Source: Gp6-AA40 sp050742535
GTDB lineage: Bacteria; Acidobacteriota; Vicinamibacteria; Vicinamibacterales; UBA2999
Assembly (NCBI GenBank): GCA_050742535.1
Contig: JBOGIQ010000143.1
Coordinates: forward strand, 1-13,625
DNA: 13,625 nt
Direction of reading: 5' to 3'
Numbering within the stretch: position 1 is the stretch's first letter; each line of letters starts with the position of its first letter. Shown here one piece after another: positions 1 to 6,063 of the stretch. The notes under the pieces were generated by a model that was not told the DNA's origin, ran no database searches, and was given only the letters and a program-made list of their open reading frames with translations. Made by a program: the position numbers and the translations under genes.

Positions 1-2
1 CA

Positions 3-30
3 GGAACCAACTGGGACGCGCGGTGTCCAA
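3..30 (+). promoter_or_regulatory. Putative ECF (sigma-E-type) promoter of the sigma/anti-sigma unit
   Basis: GGAACCA at 3-9 and GTCCAA at 25-30 are separated by 15 nt. This resembles the enterobacterial sigma-E consensus GGAACTT-N15-GTCTAA, with one mismatch in the -10 element and two in the -35. Transcription would start near 36-37, just before the sigma factor gene, which fits autoregulation by the encoded ECF factor. The -35 element lies only 3 nt from the window edge, so context further upstream is not visible. The assignment rests on motif match and position only. Confidence 0.5.
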
Positions 31-50
31 CTTTAAAGGTGTAAACTTCC

Positions 51-707
51 ATGCAGACACCCTTTACCGGTGAGACCCTTACAGGAAACGTCCTCACGGG
101 AAGCATGAAGAACGCCGGCACTCTCAGCTGGTCGGAAGTCGACAGCCGCGAAGCGGCCCTCATCAGGCGCTGCACGGCGGGGGACCAGGCGGCGTGCGCC
201 GAGCTCGTCGCCGACCATCAGCGCATGGTCTTCACGCTGGCCCTGAACCTTCTGCGGGACCGCGACGAGGCGCTGGACCTGTCCCAGGAGGTCTTTCTCA
301 GAGTTTTCCGAACGCTGTCGAGCTTCCGCGGCCAGTCTGCCCTCCGCACCTGGATCTATCGCATCGTGATCAACCAGGCACGCAACCGGCAGCGCTGGTG
401 GAGGCGGCGTCACCGCTCCAGCCAGGTGTCGCTCGACGAGCACCTGCAGCAGTGCGGCGAGCTCGAATCGAGCGGCACCGTCCTTCCCGATCGGGCGCTG
501 GCCAGCAAGGAGACGGCGGAGAAGATCTGGCGCGCGCTCGACCGGCTGCCGTTCGATCAGCGGACCGCCCTCGTCCTGCGCGAGATCGATGGGCTCCGCT
601 ATGAGGAGATTGCGTTTTCCCTTGGTGTGGCGGTGGGCACCGTGAAGTCGCGGCTGACGCGGGCGCGCCAGTCGCTGCGAGCGGAATTGCTGGGGCTGCG
701 GACATGA
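51..707 (+). CDS. ECF-family RNA polymerase sigma factor (RpoE-like)
   Basis: This 218-residue protein has the two-domain layout of group 4 (ECF) sigma factors. Region 2 covers about residues 45-118, with the conserved DLSQEVFLRVFR stretch (76-87), a region 2.3-like SALRTWIYRI (96-105) and a very basic RQRWWRRRHR tail. Region 4 covers about 155-212 and ends in a helix-turn-helix reading YEEIAFSLGVAVGTVKSRL. No sigma regions 1 or 3 are present. It should direct RNA polymerase to extracytoplasmic-stress promoters and be held inactive by the product of the next gene, which overlaps its stop by 4 nt (ATGA). Start choice is open: the ATG at 51 has AAAGG at 35-39, but if transcription starts near 36 the leader is about 15 nt. 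An in-frame ATG at 105 would drop 18 non-conserved residues and still give a complete ECF protein. Confidence 0.92.
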   Translation: MQTPFTGETLTGNVLTGSMKNAGTLSWSEVDSREAALIRRCTAGDQAACAELVADHQRMVFTLALNLLRDRDEALDLSQEVFLRVFRTLSSFRGQSALRTWIYRIVINQARNRQRWWRRRHRSSQVSLDEHLQQCGELESSGTVLPDRALASKETAEKIWRALDRLPFDQRTALVLREIDGLRYEEIAFSLGVAVGTVKSRLTRARQSLRAELLGLRT

Positions 708-1627
708 CTCAATACGTCGGCTGCGACCACGCGCGAACCCTGCTCGAGGGGTTGATCGACGGTGAACTGTCGATGGCGGATCAGCTCGCCGTCGAATCGC
801 ATCTCCGCTGGTGCGACACGTGCGCGCTCCGTGTGGAGGACATGCGCCTCATCGGCGCCTCGCTGCGGGCGACGGCCGCCGCGCGGCCGGCAGATGACGT
901 GGACGAGGGCGCCTTGACGGTGTTGACGGAAAGCCTGCTTGTCCGTGTGCGCACCGAACGCGCGCAGTCGTTCGCGTCCCGCGTGCGCGAGATGGTGACC
1001 GACAGCCGGCTGCTCTGGCCCGCGCTCGGCGCCACGGCAGCCGTGCTGTTGTGCGTGGCCGCGGCCAGCAGCGTGCTGCGCGCCTCCACCATCCAGGAAC
1101 CGGATTCACTGGCGGCGATGATTTCAGCCCTTGCCAGCCCGGGCTCGGAGATGCATCCGCTCCGTCCGGCTGACAACGGCATCTCGTTCCCGCGGCTGAG
1201 CGAACACGACGGCATGCGCGCGAGCGGGACGATCGAGCAGATTCCCGAAGACGACGTGATCTACGCCTTCCGCACCGTGATCGGCCGTGATGGAAGCCTG
1301 TCGGACACGGAACTGCTCTCCGGCGACGACGCGCCGTTGGCGGATCGCCGTGCGGTGGCGCGGGCGTTGGCGCAGGAGATGGCGCTGCTCAACGCCGTGA
1401 ACACGACACGGTTCGTCCCCGCGCAGACCCCGCTCGGCCGCGCCGTGGCCGTGGACATGGTGTGGCTGGTCGCCAAGACGACGGTCGCTGCGCCTGATTT
1501 GTTCCGCAGTCCGCCCGCCCGCGTGGACACGCGCGTGAAAGTAATCCAGAAGCCGGCGGCGCCGGAGCCAGCCGCTCCGCCGCTCAGCGGTCAGACGGCA
1601 GCGCCGCGCGACTCATCGACGGCCTGA
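704..1627 (+). CDS. Membrane anti-sigma factor with N-terminal zinc finger (ZAS/zf-HC2)
   Basis: This 307-residue protein begins with a zinc-binding anti-sigma domain: C7, H9, then H33-x3-C37-x2-C40 (HLRWCDTC), the ZAS pattern that wraps ECF sigma factors. One transmembrane helix follows at about 104-124 (LLWPALGATAAVLLCVAAASS), so the N-terminus should be cytoplasmic and the C-terminal 180 residues extracytoplasmic. The outer part includes about 184-262, with YAFRTVIGRDGSLSDTELL and RAVAVDMVWLVAKTTV. That resembles the C-terminal beta-strand module of TonB-like proteins; this is an inference from pattern. A Pro/Ala-rich tail closes the protein. The start overlaps the sigma stop by 4 nt, implying translational coupling and matched stoichiometry. 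The last 15 nt overlap the end of the convergent propeller gene. Confidence 0.85.
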   Translation: MTQYVGCDHARTLLEGLIDGELSMADQLAVESHLRWCDTCALRVEDMRLIGASLRATAAARPADDVDEGALTVLTESLLVRVRTERAQSFASRVREMVTDSRLLWPALGATAAVLLCVAAASSVLRASTIQEPDSLAAMISALASPGSEMHPLRPADNGISFPRLSEHDGMRASGTIEQIPEDDVIYAFRTVIGRDGSLSDTELLSGDDAPLADRRAVARALAQEMALLNAVNTTRFVPAQTPLGRAVAVDMVWLVAKTTVAAPDLFRSPPARVDTRVKVIQKPAAPEPAAPPLSGQTAAPRDSSTA

Positions 1628-3847
1628 TCCCGCGCCGGCGGGCGCGCTCGCCGGCGCCTCGCCGCGCGCGCTGGAGACGTTGTTCAGCGCATCCGCCGCG
1701 CGGACGATCACACCGCGTGCAGCCGCTTCGCCCTCCAGCACCAGCTCGAACTGTTCAACGCGCGAGTCGGCAATGCCGTCCTTCGGGTAGATCGTCTGCC
1801 ACCGGTCGCCGTCGAGTGAATAGTCGGCCCGTTGCACAGCGGAATACTCGTCGCGGACGTCGAACTCGAGGACGAGACGCGTCCCCTCGCGGCGCACCGA
1901 CGAGATCGTGATTTCCGGCGGCGCGTTGTCGATATCGAAGGCGCTGCTCTCGAGGGCGCCCGTCAGCGCCGTCGAGGGTGAATTCGAGCCGGCGTCGGAT
2001 GCGACGACGCGCAGCAGATAGCTGCCGTTGGGAACCGATGTCGTGTCCCACACGATGATCGGATCGATGACTGCGCGCTGCAGGACCTTCCACGACGTTT
2101 CGCCTTCGCGGCGGTAGAACACGTCGTAGGTCATCTCGTCCTTGTTGTCGTCCTCCGCGCGCCAGACGAACGTGCGCAGGCCCTTCTGATACACGCGCCG
2201 TCCGAGATTCGGGGGGGAACCCGGTGTCGTGGCCGCGTTGCGTCGATCCGGCAGGTCGCCGTCGAAGCCGGCGATCTCGGGGTCGGTCGGGAACGGACGC
2301 TGGAAGACGGTTCCCGGCGGATGGATGGTGATCGACGTGACGCGCGGGCGCTGATTCCGTGGCAGATAGGCCGCCGAGACCGACGTCAGCAGCGGCGACT
2401 CGCCCTTGGCGCCGGCGAGGATCGCGCGCCACTGGAGGTAACGGGCACGGGGGCTGGTAATCGCGCTGCCCGACTGGTTCGTATAGGCCGGTGCCCAGTC
2501 GCTCCAGGTCTCGTCCGGCGTGCGGGTGTTGCCCGAGCGCGTCGAGACCTCGACGCGTGTTCCCGCCGGAGCCTGCGCCCGCCAGCGAATCGTGCCCCAG
2601 GCCGCCACGGTCTGTGCGTCGCGGACATCGGACGTGTAGGTGCCGCGTTCGGCGCGCGCGGCCGACAGGCGGAGCAGCTTTCCCGGATTGGACGTGGCGA
2701 GGAGCATGCGTCCGTCGCGCTCGGAGAGGATCGCCGTGACCTGCTGGACGTTGGCGCGTACGACCAGCGTCGGCTGATATGGTTCGCCGGACAGCCGATA
2801 GATCTTCCCCTTGTTGCCGGTGGCGACGAGCAGGTTGCCGTTGGCTTCGACGGCGAGGTCGTAGGGCGTGTCCTCGCGGAGCTCCCACACCAGGTCCCAC
2901 GTGCCGTCGCTGCTGATCCGGTAGATCGCCCCGGTCACCGGTCCCGTGCTGCGCGGGGTCTGCAGCGGCGGTGGGCCGCCGCCAGACGGCTCCGCGATAC
3001 CGATGGCTGTGACTTCGGCGGTCACGCTGACGACCGGCGTCGGCCCCGATGTGTCGGGGGCGGGCGGAGGGGTGGAGCCCGGGGTTCCCGCGACGCGGCT
3101 GCTGACCGCGATCGCGTACATCGTTCCATCCTTGTCGACGCGGATGGTGCGGATCTCGTTGAAGCTCGAGTCGAGGATCACGAACGGCTTTCCGGCGGAA
3201 TCGATGCGGAACACGCGGCCCGGCGACTCGGTTCCGGCAAGCAGGCGTCCCTGCGTATCGAAGGCGAGCGTCATCGCGTGCGTCGCCTTGGTCTCGTAGA
3301 AGACCGTTCCCTTGCCGTCCGGGGTAATGCGGTAGATCACGCCCTTGTCGCCGGTGGCGGCAAAGACGTTTCCGGACTTGTCGACAGCCAGGCTCCAGAT
3401 ATAGCGGTCGTCGGGATCGAAAAACACAGACGACTTGCCGGTGGCGTCGACCTTGTAGACCTTGCCTTGCGGCGACGTGCCGACGTAGACGCCGCCGCCG
3501 GGCACAGGCGCGATGGCGTGCACCTCCAGCTCTTCGCTGTCGAAAAAGACGCTGCCTTTGCCCGAGGGATCGACGCGGTACACCTGACCTTCGTTGCCGC
3601 TGCCGGCGAAAAGGGTCCCGTCGGCCAGCGCGACCGCCGTCCAGATGAAGGGTGCGCTCGAGTCGTACACGGGCGTGGAGGTCGGTCCGAGCGTCAGCCG
3701 TCCGTAGGAGTCAATCGACAGGTTCTCGACTTCTCCCTTCAGAAAGTCTGCTTCGGTCGATACCTGCCAGAAGGTGGGGAGCGCCGCCTCGACCGCTGAC
3801 AGCGCGGCGCAGAAGATCACAAGTACGACAGCAGATCGGTGAGACAT
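1613..3847 (-). CDS. Exported beta-propeller protein with C-terminal beta-sandwich modules, function unknown
   Basis: This is a 744-residue protein. Residues 1-21 form a signal peptide (AVVLVIFCAALSAVEA, likely cut near VEA/AL). From about 60 to 395 there are tandem blades with a period near 41 residues, each carrying a variant of (V/L)xAGTxxxGxVYRVDxxGK; clear copies lie at 79-97, 120-138, 161-179, 202-220, 339-356 and 381-396. This resembles NHL/SMP-30-like propellers. A Pro/Gly-rich linker (about 250-305) interrupts the blades. The C-terminus has beta-rich regions at about 400-498, 500-640 (FnIII-like, with SVPNGSYLLRVVASDA) and 645-730. The frame stays open upstream to 4246, but ATG 3847 is preferred because it heads the signal peptide and the upstream frame reads through the S55 gene. 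No strong ribosome binding site precedes it. Ligand and partners are unknown. It lies 92 nt downstream of the S55 gene on the same strand. Confidence 0.8.
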   Translation of the reverse strand: MSHRSAVVLVIFCAALSAVEAALPTFWQVSTEADFLKGEVENLSIDSYGRLTLGPTSTPVYDSSAPFIWTAVALADGTLFAGSGNEGQVYRVDPSGKGSVFFDSEELEVHAIAPVPGGGVYVGTSPQGKVYKVDATGKSSVFFDPDDRYIWSLAVDKSGNVFAATGDKGVIYRITPDGKGTVFYETKATHAMTLAFDTQGRLLAGTESPGRVFRIDSAGKPFVILDSSFNEIRTIRVDKDGTMYAIAVSSRVAGTPGSTPPPAPDTSGPTPVVSVTAEVTAIGIAEPSGGGPPPLQTPRSTGPVTGAIYRISSDGTWDLVWELREDTPYDLAVEANGNLLVATGNKGKIYRLSGEPYQPTLVVRANVQQVTAILSERDGRMLLATSNPGKLLRLSAARAERGTYTSDVRDAQTVAAWGTIRWRAQAPAGTRVEVSTRSGNTRTPDETWSDWAPAYTNQSGSAITSPRARYLQWRAILAGAKGESPLLTSVSAAYLPRNQRPRVTSITIHPPGTVFQRPFPTDPEIAGFDGDLPDRRNAATTPGSPPNLGRRVYQKGLRTFVWRAEDDNKDEMTYDVFYRREGETSWKVLQRAVIDPIIVWDTTSVPNGSYLLRVVASDAGSNSPSTALTGALESSAFDIDNAPPEITISSVRREGTRLVLEFDVRDEYSAVQRADYSLDGDRWQTIYPKDGIADSRVEQFELVLEGEAAARGVIVRAADALNNVSSARGEAPASAPAGAGSGRR

Positions 3848-3858
3848 ATCGGCGTAAG

Positions 3859-3897
3859 TCAAAAGGCAAAAGGGAAAAGGCAAAAGAGAGATGTCAT
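3859..3897 (-). CDS. Possible 12-codon upstream mini-ORF
   Basis: On the minus strand, GGAGG is followed by a 7-nt spacer and an ATG at 3897, giving a 12-residue hydrophobic peptide (MTSLFCLFPFAF) that stops 11 nt before the propeller ATG. This is the best Shine-Dalgarno sequence in the interval, while the propeller start itself lacks one. The mini-ORF is out of frame with the propeller gene and is made largely of the heptamer repeat, so it may be chance. If translated, it could couple ribosomes to the propeller start. Confidence 0.25.
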   Translation of the reverse strand: MTSLFCLFPFAF

Positions 3898-3939
3898 CCT
3901 TGATCCTCCTTTGACTTTTGCCTTTTGCCCTTTGCCTTT
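3861..3939. repeat. Low-GC heptamer-based inverted repeat between the two exported-protein genes
   Basis: Head-to-tail heptamers of the form GGCAAAA occupy 3861-3886, and the complementary TTTTGCC series occupies 3915-3939. The core AAAAGGCAAAAG (3875-3886) pairs perfectly with CTTTTGCCTTTT (3915-3926). The stem continues outward through GGG/CCC, AAA/TTT and GGC/GCC with single-base bulges. The loop is 28 nt. The element abuts the stop of the S55 gene and is strikingly AT-rich for this genome. On the minus-strand transcript its second arm is U-rich, so it could weaken read-through from the peptidase gene into the propeller gene, or simply be a dispersed intergenic repeat. Confidence 0.6.
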
Positions 3940-5775
3940 CTATTCTTCCAGTGGAAGCGTCAGCGTGCGGGAGCCGGTGACCGCATGGCCGGTCACGATT
4001 TCCCATTCGCCCATGAGGGCGCTCTGGAGCGGGCGGAAGCTGCCGCCGTTGCGGTCCGATTCCATGACGGCAAGGACCGAGGGCGGCAGAGCGGCCAGTG
4101 ATTCGCCGCGAACGACGGCCCCGCCGTCGCGGGTGACCATGCGGACGTACAGCCGGTTGTTTTTCTTGGCGTCGTTCAGGAGCCGGATCATCTGCGGAAC
4201 GCCGCGTGTCTGCGCCGGCTGCACCTGCAGCTCTCGCGCCTCCCACTGCGACAGCCGCGCGGCGTCGGCGACCATGATCGACACGCTGCCGGCGGCGTTG
4301 GCCGGAATACGGACGGGCACCGATTTGGTGATCTCCTCGCCGCGGTACGTCCGCAGGAGAACCTTGAGATTCACCGTCGTTCCGGCCTTGATGCGCGTGC
4401 CGTCCACCCAGGCGCGCTCGAGCGTGGCGCTGCGCGGCTGCTCGCTCGCGTCGATCTCGAGATTGAGGCCTTCGAACTCCACGCCTTCGAACGAGTTTCT
4501 CAACAGGAAGTTGATCGGGCCGACGACCGACGCCGCGGCGCCGGCAGACGGCTGATCGCCGGTGAACAGATCCTCGAACGCGATCGGGCCATGGTTCTTG
4601 ATGCTGGCGCTGCCGCGGAGGGCGTAGGTGCCGACGCCGTTCTGCCGCTCGTACGACTGCAGCGTGTTCAGGATCGACATATAGGCGAGGATCGGCGTGA
4701 ACAGCTCGTCGTTCACCATCGCCATGTTGAACGTCCGGCGGAAGCCGCGCTCGGTGTTGTTTAGCGTCAGTGTGATCGGGATCATCGCCGGCCCCGCGCC
4801 GAGCGTGCCCGCGATCGTCGTGGCCCTGTCCTGCGAGATCGTGCCGATCACCTCGCCGGTGCTGGCGATCTTCTGCGAGACCAGCAGGCTCGGCAGCACG
4901 ACGTGAACATACGCGCGTGTGAGCGGGAACTGCGTCGGCCCGAGACCGTAGAACGGGTGGCCGAAGCCGTAGACCTTGTCGCCGTCAACGTGGGTCAGGG
5001 TGCCGGTGGCGCCGATTTCCAGGTCGCCGCTGATCAACGCGACGCCGATGGGATCGCCCGGTCGAAGCCGCGCCGGCGCCGTTCGCGCAGCCGTGGGGGA
5101 CTGCCCCGCGCCGGCGAGCATCGGCACAAAGCCCTGCTCATGGAAGATGGATGTCACCGGGGCGACGACCGAAGGATCGAAACCTCCGAGCGTCAGCGGG
5201 GTGGCAATCGGCCGCAGCAGTGGGCCGAGCCCCGCACTGAGATTGCCGAGGACCTGAACGTCGGAGGGGCTCTGGGCAAACGGACGCTGCAGCGAGAACG
5301 CCTGGCGCAGTGACTGCTGGAAACTCTCCGGCGTGAGCGGTCCGGCGACTTCGACCCGCGGCAGCTGCCGCCGCGGCGTCGAGAGGGTCGCATCCGCGAT
5401 CATTTCGCCAATCGGCGTGATGCCGGCAATCGGTTCTTTCGAGAACTCGCCGAGGGAGTAGGACACCGCGCCGACCAGCCGGCCGTCGATATACACCGGG
5501 CTCCCGCTCATCCCCGCGATGACGCCGGCGTTGGCCAGCGGACCGCCTTCCAGCCGCGCGAGAATCAGGTCGCGCTTCGGGCCGATGACGTTGCGGAGGA
5601 CGCCCAGGATGTGCACCTTGAACTCGTCCAGCCGGTCGCCCTCGAAGACCGTCCGTCCAACCCCGGTCATGCCGGGACGCAGCTCGTCTACCGGGAAGTG
5701 GCGGCTCTGCGCGGGCAGTCCGGCGGCAAGGTAGAGCACGAACGCGAAAACGGCGGCTCCGGCACGGTAATTCAT
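3940..5775 (-). CDS. Exported SpoIVB-type (S55 family) serine peptidase-like protein
   Basis: This 611-residue protein has an N-terminal signal peptide (about 1-23, VFAFVLYLAAGLPAQS). The S55 hallmark GMSGSPVYIDGRLVGAVSY is at 88-106, with the presumed nucleophile Ser90, preceded by FEGDRLDEFKVHILGVL (44-60). A second S55-like block follows at about 256-326: TGTLTHVDGDKVYGFGHPF with the candidate catalytic His273, and GEVIGTISQDRATTIAGTLG. In Bacillus SpoIVB the His block precedes the Ser block; here the order is reversed. The third catalytic residue is unclear; an acidic Glu76 sits near the SpoIVB Asp position. No PDZ domain is obvious. Residues 340-611 are beta-rich and unassigned. The frame is open up to 5892, but ATG 5775 heads the signal peptide, with GAGAG at 5784-5788 as a weak ribosome binding site. 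A sporulation role is unlikely to carry over. It is the upstream gene of the minus-strand pair. Confidence 0.8.
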   Translation of the reverse strand: MNYRAGAAVFAFVLYLAAGLPAQSRHFPVDELRPGMTGVGRTVFEGDRLDEFKVHILGVLRNVIGPKRDLILARLEGGPLANAGVIAGMSGSPVYIDGRLVGAVSYSLGEFSKEPIAGITPIGEMIADATLSTPRRQLPRVEVAGPLTPESFQQSLRQAFSLQRPFAQSPSDVQVLGNLSAGLGPLLRPIATPLTLGGFDPSVVAPVTSIFHEQGFVPMLAGAGQSPTAARTAPARLRPGDPIGVALISGDLEIGATGTLTHVDGDKVYGFGHPFYGLGPTQFPLTRAYVHVVLPSLLVSQKIASTGEVIGTISQDRATTIAGTLGAGPAMIPITLTLNNTERGFRRTFNMAMVNDELFTPILAYMSILNTLQSYERQNGVGTYALRGSASIKNHGPIAFEDLFTGDQPSAGAAASVVGPINFLLRNSFEGVEFEGLNLEIDASEQPRSATLERAWVDGTRIKAGTTVNLKVLLRTYRGEEITKSVPVRIPANAAGSVSIMVADAARLSQWEARELQVQPAQTRGVPQMIRLLNDAKKNNRLYVRMVTRDGGAVVRGESLAALPPSVLAVMESDRNGGSFRPLQSALMGEWEIVTGHAVTGSRTLTLPLEE

Positions 5776-5792
5776 TGGGCAGGCTCTCGTTG

Positions 5793-5819
5793 ATGATACG
5801 GGTAAACCTTTGAAATTCC
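5793..5819 (-). promoter_or_regulatory. Weak candidate promoter for the S55 peptidase gene
   Basis: On the minus strand TATCAT (5793-5798) is one mismatch from TATAAT and lies 17 nt upstream of ATG 5775. No good -35 TTGACA is present. GGAATTT (5813-5819), 14 nt further upstream, resembles an ECF -35 element (GGAACTT), which would need a different -10. Only the TATCAT is moderately convincing. Confidence 0.25.
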
Positions 5820-5840
5820 TAGGGTCTGAGCGCCCCAGCC

Positions 5841-5870
5841 TTGACACCCGTCGGGGTGGTGCATTACGCT
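5841..5870 (+). promoter_or_regulatory. Sigma-70-type promoter of the aroDE-trp operon
   Basis: A perfect -35 TTGACA (5841-5846) is followed, after 18 nt, by TACGCT (5865-5870), which keeps the key T, A and final T of TATAAT. Transcription should start near 5877, giving a leader of about 185 nt before aroDE. The position just upstream of the Trp-rich leader ORF and attenuator supports it. No operator was recognised. Confidence 0.6.
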
Positions 5871-5892
5871 CGTCACTCGTTTTCTTAGACAC

Positions 5893-5967
5893 GTGAGAAC
5901 GTCTTTTAGCTTCTTCGCGCGCCCGTTTTCCGCCAGCTATTGGTGGTGGTACGGGACTGCACGCTGA
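5893..5967 (+). CDS. trpL: Tryptophan leader peptide (trpL-type) with three consecutive Trp codons
   Basis: A GTG at 5893 opens a 24-codon ORF ending in YWWWYGTAR and TGA (5965-5967). The three TGG codons at 5941-5949 sit five codons before the stop, much like the leader peptides of classical trp attenuators (E. coli TrpL has two adjacent Trp; rhizobial leaders have three). The ORF starts about 16 nt after the predicted transcription start. No strong Shine-Dalgarno sequence precedes the GTG, but it is the only conventional in-frame start between promoter and Trp codons. Its stop codon lies inside the antiterminator strand, as the attenuation model requires. The peptide probably has no function beyond ribosome stalling when charged tRNA-Trp is scarce. 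Confidence 0.75.
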   Translation: MRTSFSFFARPFSASYWWWYGTAR

Positions 5968-6033
5968 AGGGGCGGACGCCAGAGTCTAAGACACAGAATT
6001 TCGCAACTCAGGACTTCGAAACGCCTCTTCAGC
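5929..6033 (+). promoter_or_regulatory. Trp attenuator: region 1:2 and antiterminator 2:3 pairings
   Basis: Three segments upstream of the terminator can pair in alternative ways. Region 2 (5963-5974, GCTGAAGGGGCG) pairs with region 3 (6022-6033, CGCCTCTTCAGC) over 12 consecutive pairs with one G-U, forming an antiterminator that consumes the 5' arm of the terminator. Region 1 (5929-5934, TCCGCC), just before the Trp codons, pairs perfectly with 5971-5976 (GGCGGA), and CAGC/GCTG offers partial extension. A ribosome stalled at TGG 5941-5949 would cover region 1 and leave region 2 free to pair with 3. A ribosome at the TGA 5965-5967 would cover region 2 and allow termination. These pairings were read by eye, without folding energies. 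Confidence 0.75.
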
Positions 6034-6059
6034 CGGACCGGTTGAAGAGGCGTTTTTTT
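6019..6059 (+). terminator. Rho-independent terminator of the Trp attenuator (regions 3:4)
   Basis: AAACGCCTCTTCA (6019-6031) and TGAAGAGGCGTTT (6043-6055) form 13 perfect pairs. These extend by a G-U (6032/6042) and two C-G pairs to a 5-nt loop GGACC (6035-6039). Seven T follow at 6053-6059. This is a textbook intrinsic terminator on the + strand, and it ends only 4 nt before the aroDE ATG, so it must act as a conditional attenuator rather than end an upstream gene. GAAGAGG (6044-6050) in the 3' arm is the only Shine-Dalgarno-like sequence for aroDE and is buried when the hairpin forms. Confidence 0.88.
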
Positions 6060-6063
6060 GTTT

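Noticed and set aside
2321..3799. 492-codon ORF on the + strand opposite the propeller gene
   Set aside because: It is an antisense shadow typical of GC-rich DNA; Arg/Ala/Gly-rich with no motifs, whereas the minus strand encodes clear repeats and a signal peptide.
3848..4246. N-terminal extension of the propeller ORF up to 4246
   Set aside because: It overlaps the S55 coding sequence, is Arg/Gly-rich and would bury the signal peptide that starts at 3847.
5776..5892. N-terminal extension of the S55 ORF up to 5892
   Set aside because: It would place 39 polar residues before the signal peptide and cover the divergent trp promoter.
5942..5955. GGTGGTAC at 5945-5952 resembles the core of a T-box riboswitch
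   Set aside because: It is produced by the repeated TGG codons. It does not pair with the 5' arm of the terminator as a T-box must, and the leader lacks the long specifier stem region.
6019..6059. The terminator hairpin acting for minus-strand transcription
   Set aside because: In that direction it is followed by only three T, and no minus-strand gene ends there.
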